A DNA stretch of 64,000 nucleotides from Thuidium tamariscinum (lineage: Eukaryota; Streptophyta; Bryopsida; Hypnales; Thuidiaceae): NCBI GenBank assembly GCA_947034885.2, contig OX344751.2, positions 744,001-808,000 on the forward strand, given 5' to 3'. The translations under genes and the position numbers were made by a program. Under the pieces are notes generated by a model, which searched no databases, was not told the origin of the DNA, and saw only the letters and a program-made list of their open reading frames with translations. Each line of letters starts with the position of its first letter. Position 1 is the first letter of the stretch. Below are positions 63,160 through 64,000 of this stretch, piece by piece.

Positions 63160-64000
63160 AATAGACAATTTAATGTTTGATTTTTTTTAAATAGTAAAAA
63201 AAGTCAAAAAATTCTCCCTCCAAAAGAAAAATTTTCTAATATAAAGATGCTCCTCTTTAATCATTTTCATCTTTGGAAAAAATAAATTGTGATCTCTACA
63301 CTTGTGCAAAGGTATTCCACTTTAAACACATGTAGAAGTTTAAAATTTTAATATTTTTACAAAATCTCTTCATAGGATTGTACAATTTTAGTAGAAGTCT
63401 TTGCATGTCAATTTTTAGCTTAAAATTTGCATTTTTGAGTCAAAAATAGGACTTAAAAAATCCCAAATGGCCAAGGTAGACATCCAATCAGAAATTGTTT
63501 AAAAATAGTAAAAAAATTTAATTTTAAAAATTTTCACAATGTCTAGAATTATTATGTGTACCTTCAATTCAAGTTTAGTTTAAAACGAACTAATAATGCA
63601 AAAGTTATGAGGGGTCATTGCAAGAAACACTTACCGGTTTTGTCTCAAAATAGGTCAAAATTAGTGAGTCATGTGAGTCCTGTGACTTTTGGAATAATTT
63701 TTCTTAAATTGTAAAAAAAGTGGATAATTGGAAGAGCAATGAGAATAATATGTCTCTTGAAATTCAGACCTAAGAAATATTTTCTCTAAATGTTATAGAC
63801 AATGGAAAATACAATGAAAATAGCCTTTTTTTTTTACTACTTTGGTAAAAATAGTAAAAAAATTCAAAAAATGAAAATAAAAAACTTTTCTTTCTCTAAG
63901 TAAAGATCTTTTTGTCCAACAAATTTCATCTTTGGAGAAAATAAATTCTATTCTCTACACTTGCACAAAGTCAGCCACTTTGACAACATGTGGAGGTTGA
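63160..64000 (-). repeat. Two abutting foldback-family copies, cut by window end
   Basis: 63160-63610 is the inverted body of the 48.7-kb element, ending in CAAAAGTTATGAG. At 63611 a fresh terminus begins (GGGGTCATTGCAAGAAACAC, then TTACCGGTTTTGTCTC), followed by the inverted right half of the same element up to the window edge. Two copies in the same orientation therefore sit head to tail; the second is incomplete here. Confidence 0.65.

Overview
The window is nuclear DNA of a land plant. Evidence: U2-type introns throughout, a plastid-type transketolase with a transit-peptide-like N-terminus, a plant-type 40S ribosomal protein uS19/RPS15 with a telo-box next to it, a plant-type SMP/C2 tether protein, and a mix of Mutator-like, CACTA-like and MITE-like DNA elements. 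Compact genes with GC-richer exons sit in very AT-rich intergenic DNA. A bryophyte or other seed-free plant is my best guess, but that is inference.

Layout. 1-3,700: degenerate tandem repeats and a broken Mutator-like transposase gene. 4,097-20,995: a very large, almost perfect inverted repeat. Its two ~6.1-kb arms (4,097-10,204 and 14,887-20,995) flank a 4.7-kb unique spacer. Each arm carries a complete, identical five-exon RPS15 (uS19) gene, and the two genes face each other. 20,996-27,000: AT-rich repeats, including a 1.06-kb foldback element. 27,264-30,075: a six-exon DUF829/TMEM53-like alpha/beta-hydrolase gene. 30,076-32,400: featureless AT-rich DNA. 32,400-37,863: an eleven-exon synaptotagmin-type (TM hairpin, SMP, one C2) gene with a 5'-UTR intron. 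38,725-39,729: a four-exon gene for a 105-residue, probably secreted, cysteine-rich peptide; no single ORF reveals it. 41,057-46,053: seven-exon chloroplast transketolase. 46,054-55,400: repeat-rich intergenic DNA (foldback, CACTA-like, TIR elements, a perfect 64-bp palindrome). 55,417-60,407: thirteen-exon WD40 gene resembling DCAF4 of CUL4-DDB1 ubiquitin ligases. 60,408-64,000: small tandem duplications and two further copies of the foldback family.

Every gene model was built by hand from splice sites, and each total coding length is an exact multiple of three. The genes are unrelated housekeeping functions with no shared pathway: cytosolic translation, lipid/membrane contact sites, plastid carbon metabolism and ubiquitin ligase substrate recognition. 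The outstanding structural feature is the RPS15 palindrome. The outstanding unrecognised gene is the cysteine-rich peptide.
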